DNA from: Stenopsyche tienmushanensis
Lineage: Eukaryota; Arthropoda; Insecta; Trichoptera; Stenopsychidae
NCBI GenBank assembly: GCA_008973525.1
Contig: WACJ01000187.1
Span: forward strand, 434,001-498,000
DNA length: 64,000 nucleotides
Reading direction: 5' to 3'
How positions within the stretch are numbered: position 1 is the first letter of the stretch; each line of letters begins with the position of its first letter. Shown here piece after piece: positions 60,581 through 64,000 of this stretch. Both the position numbers and the translations under genes were made by a program. Under the pieces are notes generated by a model. It searched no databases. It saw only the letters and a program-made list of their open reading frames with translations, and was not told where the DNA came from.

Positions 60581-62640
60581 TCAGTGTTCCCCAATCTTTT
60601 TACACCTGCGGACAGGTAAAAAAAGGGAAAAAAATGCAGATCACTATACTGAAATAAAAAAGACTATTTATATAATATTTTTTTAAATCTTTTATTGCGA
60701 CCAATAGACATTACTATAATTAACAAATGTACATATAACAGTCTGATACATTAAAATTTAACAAAAACAATGGATTTTTTTCAACAAATTAATGCAAAAT
60801 TTGCTGTTGCACTTTTGCTAATACTAGGCATATTCAGAAAGTAAGTGTACTGTGACCATAATAGGCTGTTTTTTTTTTTTACACTGAGTGGTACTAACTG
60901 GGTAAAATGAGTCAAAAGACAGTCGTCATACCAATTCCCCATCTACCAAAAATTCAAAACCACAATTTCGGAGGATTGGGCTTGTTGCACGACAGCGCCC
61001 GTTTCTCACACAGCCTCAGCCACCAAGGTGCTCTTGGATTCATTTGGTTGGGATATTTTGACCACTTTCCCGTATTCCCCAGACTTTACGCCTTCAGATA
61101 ATCATCTTTTCATCTCCCTGAAGTCACACTTGAGTGGAATTAGTTTTTCAACCGACGAGCAAGTGCAGTAAGAGGTTCTGAATTTGGGGAAAAGAGCTGA
61201 CGGTAGAGTTCTTCGAGGAAGGCGTACAAAAATGCTTATGCAGCGACTCATTACATGTATTGAGCGACATGGAAATTATGTGGAAAAATAGTCAACAATA
61301 TCCTGAAATATTTTTTTAAATACACTTTTTAAAAAATATAAAAATCTAGTACACTTACTTTCTGAATATACCTCGTATATTAGACTATTTTTGCTGCAAT
61401 GCTGACTCTGACAGACAAAGTGCATAAAAAAGTTGTTGATAATGACATTAATATATTTATAGCTCTACAGCTAAAAGATGGATATTCATCTTCCACTGTT
61501 ATCCAAAACTAAGGCAATGTGAATATTTTGTGTCTGAATATCAGAGTGGCATCCGAAGACACCTTAACCATGGTGTATTTACTACTCGACTCGAATAATG
61601 GGAATATTGATATGAAATATAATAAATACGAGGTTCAGAATTTCATATGGTGTACCAAATACATATCATAGTAGCGTGCGGGTGTTTTTTTTTACCACGG
61701 CAAAGGAAAGTTTAATTGTTATTTTTCTCTACTCGTAAAAGTGCATGAAATGACGTCCTCCATTAAGGGATCTAAAGATTTCCTTTACGAAGATCCTCAT
61801 TTTCAGGATAATAGTGATTCAATTTTAGTAGCAATGTTAACCTGTATGGGAGTACTATCGGAAATATCCGTTTTGACCTTCACTATTCAGAAAGAGCACT
61901 CTTGTGCATTGAAGCTCCGAGGCGGACAGAGACAGAGAGAACTTAGCGCAGTTCGGGAGACTGAGACGGAGAGCTTCTTCATATGCATCGCATGATTGTA
62001 TAGATCGTTAAGCCCAAATTTATCGACTTATAATGATTTCGATTTCAAGTGTGTTATTTGTTTACGCAAAGAAACGACCGAATATTGTGTTATCGAGAGT
62101 GTTTGTTTATCTTCTCTGCGTGTTGAATGAGTCTTTGTTCAATTATCAATTCCTTCTAAAGGAGGAGCAAATGAATCGATTTTTTGTGCATTGTTTATGT
62201 AAAGAAAGGAAGTGCTCTTGTATGTACGTAGTGTTCATTTACAATTGACTCTGCCTCGAATTGAAGATTGTCTTACGCTGATTAGGAGCTGACAGAAAGT
62301 AATCGGTGTAAAGCGATTATGACAACGACTTCATCGATTTTAAATTTGCTCACTAACGAAAAGTTTAACTTATCACATTTAAAACACCCTTCCTGTCGAC
62401 GTCAGCAGCAATTAAAAATTCTTGCAAAAGCGGAAACATTTCTAAATCCTCTTCTTGTGCGTGACAATCTCAAAGCTTCTTTTTAAATGCATCAACCTAA
62501 TTTCTCAGTTTAAAAATATTTGTACAAAACCCTCGGAGAGAAAGGTTAAGGTCATTAAGCAGATTAAATATGTTCGCCATATATGCGAGTTTATTCATCC
62601 ATTCCTCATCCAAAAAATGTTCTAGTATGGCTTTGGTTAG
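60581..62640 (+). repeat. Dispersed repeat, copy B (interrupted)
   Basis: Matches 46339-48450 in blocks (60581-60828, 61380-61420, 61717-61840, 62385-62500, 62508-62640). It is interrupted by a mariner element at about 60829-61375 and by unrelated sequence at 61850-62380. Confidence 0.75.
60829..61375 (+). mobile_element. Internally deleted mariner transposon
   Basis: Inverted ends: ATATTCAGAAAGTAAGTGTA at 60833 and its inverse ending near 61371. The C-terminal transposase half remains: LLHDSARFSH (catalytic Asp), SDNHLFISLKSHLSGISFS, then a stop, EVLNLGKRADGR, and LITCIERHGNYVEK followed by a stop at 61290. The N-terminal half is deleted, and frameshifts are present. It is inserted in copy B of the 46.3/60.6-kb repeat. 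Confidence 0.88.
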
Positions 62641-62651
62641 GGAACACTGTA

Positions 62652-62854
62652 TTAGGTTATCCCGAAAGAAATCCATTTTGTTCCATTCAACAAAAATTTC
62701 GAAAAACTACATTATATATATTATCGCGTTCATTATTAACAACTAACTCCCACCTCTCCTACAAGTTTTTCATTCTGTCTGTTGTCTGGACAGCTCAAAA
62801 ATGTACTCAGACGAGATAGTGCGTTAATAAAGAATTTCTTTCGGGATGACCTAA
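62652..62854 (+). mobile_element. 203-bp mariner-type MITE
   Basis: TA on both sides (62650-62651 and 62855-62856). Left end TTAGGTTATCCCGAAAGAAA; the right end is the inverse with one mismatch. No coding relic. Confidence 0.88.
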
Positions 62855-62859
62855 TATTC

Positions 62860-64000
62860 ACTGTAAGGTGAACCTTTCCTTGATTAATTAACAATAAATA
62901 ATCGAGTCATTTGAAAGCATCAAAATTTAAAATCGCGATTTTTTACCTTCATTCAAGTTTCGCTTTTAAAGATATTTGTAAGCTTCGGACATTTCTATAT
63001 GTTCCTTTAACACTTCCCAAAAATTCGCTTAAAACCTTTTATAAGAATATATCATCGCAGAGCGAATGCTTTGAAAACATACTCGAAATACGACTCCTCA
63101 CTTTCGAAACGTCATAAATGCTGAAGACTGGAGCTTTCTTATTACTGTCTGTTGAAGGTTCCTTCGAGTAAAAGCTTACCATCGAAGGTGGCAGGTATTT
63201 GAGCGTGTTCCAGGGGCCATTATGTGTTATTTCACACTGTCAAAGTGAATGGCATTTAGCACGAGAGCTCTTTCCCGCTCGTTATTTATGAGAGACTGGA
63301 TATAATGTATATAGATAATGTTCCTAAAGTGATATAAAAAGTATATTCATTTATATGTATTAGTAATAATTCAAATATATCTTTTAAGGAGCGATCATTT
63401 AAGCAAAGATTATTAAGTTGTCGAAATTAAAAGTTGAGAGCAACGACCAGTTTTTTCGCTTTTTTATATTACAAGCGTCTAGTTTTTTATATCCATATTT
63501 TTATATTTTAACAATGTCTTCAAGTTGTTCTTAGTTGCATTTAGTTCATGACGATATTGTCTCTTCATTTTCTCAACATTTTCCTTAGAATAATGTCAAT
63601 CGAACACAAAATAAAGTGTTTGCGGGAAAAACATGTTTTAAGGCCACATTTTTATTTTACGTTTGTTTGGTATTTTATTTGCTTCACATAGATTTTTTTT
63701 TGTCACCAGTTTTTGTTACGTAAAAACCCCTTAAAATACTTTTTTATTTGCAAAATAAATATTTCATTCAGTAATAATTTTAATTTCAAATAAACATTGA
63801 ATACATATTGTAAAAATGTAAAGTGCTTAAGGGGTCATCTCACTTTGACGAGCCAAAAAATAGGCAATTTTTAACTATCTTTTTCTCAGTAAGTACACTA
63901 TATAATGAAATTAATCTTTTTGAGATTTATTATGGCACTCTTATATAATACTACTAGGCTTACTTGAAACAAAAAGATTCTTAATATGTAAGTATGTCGC
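62860..64000. other. Right edge, nothing recognised
   Basis: AT-rich sequence with a few short ORFs that show no domain or splice support. Confidence 0.4.

Overview
The window is AT-rich animal nuclear DNA, almost certainly from an insect. It has spliced genes with short GT-AG introns, 5S rRNA genes of animal type, and many relics of transposon families that are common in arthropods. I cannot name the order or species. Strong coding signal is confined to two spliced plus-strand genes, and most of the rest is transposon debris or unassigned AT-rich sequence.

Gene 1 (22330-35157) has seven exons whose splice phases all agree. They join into a 460-codon protein with four predicted membrane segments and a long hydrophilic tail holding several tyrosine motifs. 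I do not recognise the family. Its introns carry many insertions. Intron 1 holds a fragment of a 'LACRHH'-type transposon protein, and intron 2 a 200-bp terminal-inverted-repeat (TIR) element. Intron 3 is mostly one small TIR element. Intron 4 holds a 5'-truncated R1-like retrotransposon inside a clear 17-bp target duplication. Intron 5 holds a decayed pogo/Tigger element.

Gene 2 (50010-60072) is the APC1 subunit of the anaphase-promoting complex (Drosophila shattered). It has 20 exons and about 2185 residues, including a run of proteasome/cyclosome repeats. The exon model is in phase throughout except for two single-base frame breaks, near 52482 and 58065. A six-codon upstream ORF ends on the APC1 start codon. 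Intron 3 holds a TTAA-flanked element and intron 9 a reverse-strand Tigger transposase.

Layout: 1-22 kb is gene-poor, with an R1-like RT fragment, a repeat family with a doubled ~65-bp unit, a Tigger relic, paired hAT-like elements nested in a TA-flanked element, and an LTR remnant. 22.3-35.3 kb is gene 1. 35-50 kb is repeat-rich: a mariner fragment, two identical 5S genes, a piggyBac-like element nested in a hAT-like element, an inverted pair of LTRs around tRNA-Leu-type primer sites, a gag-endonuclease retrotransposon fragment, and LTR pieces. 50-60.2 kb is APC1. 60.3-64 kb holds more repeats, including a deleted mariner and a copy of a repeat also seen at 46.3-48.5 kb.
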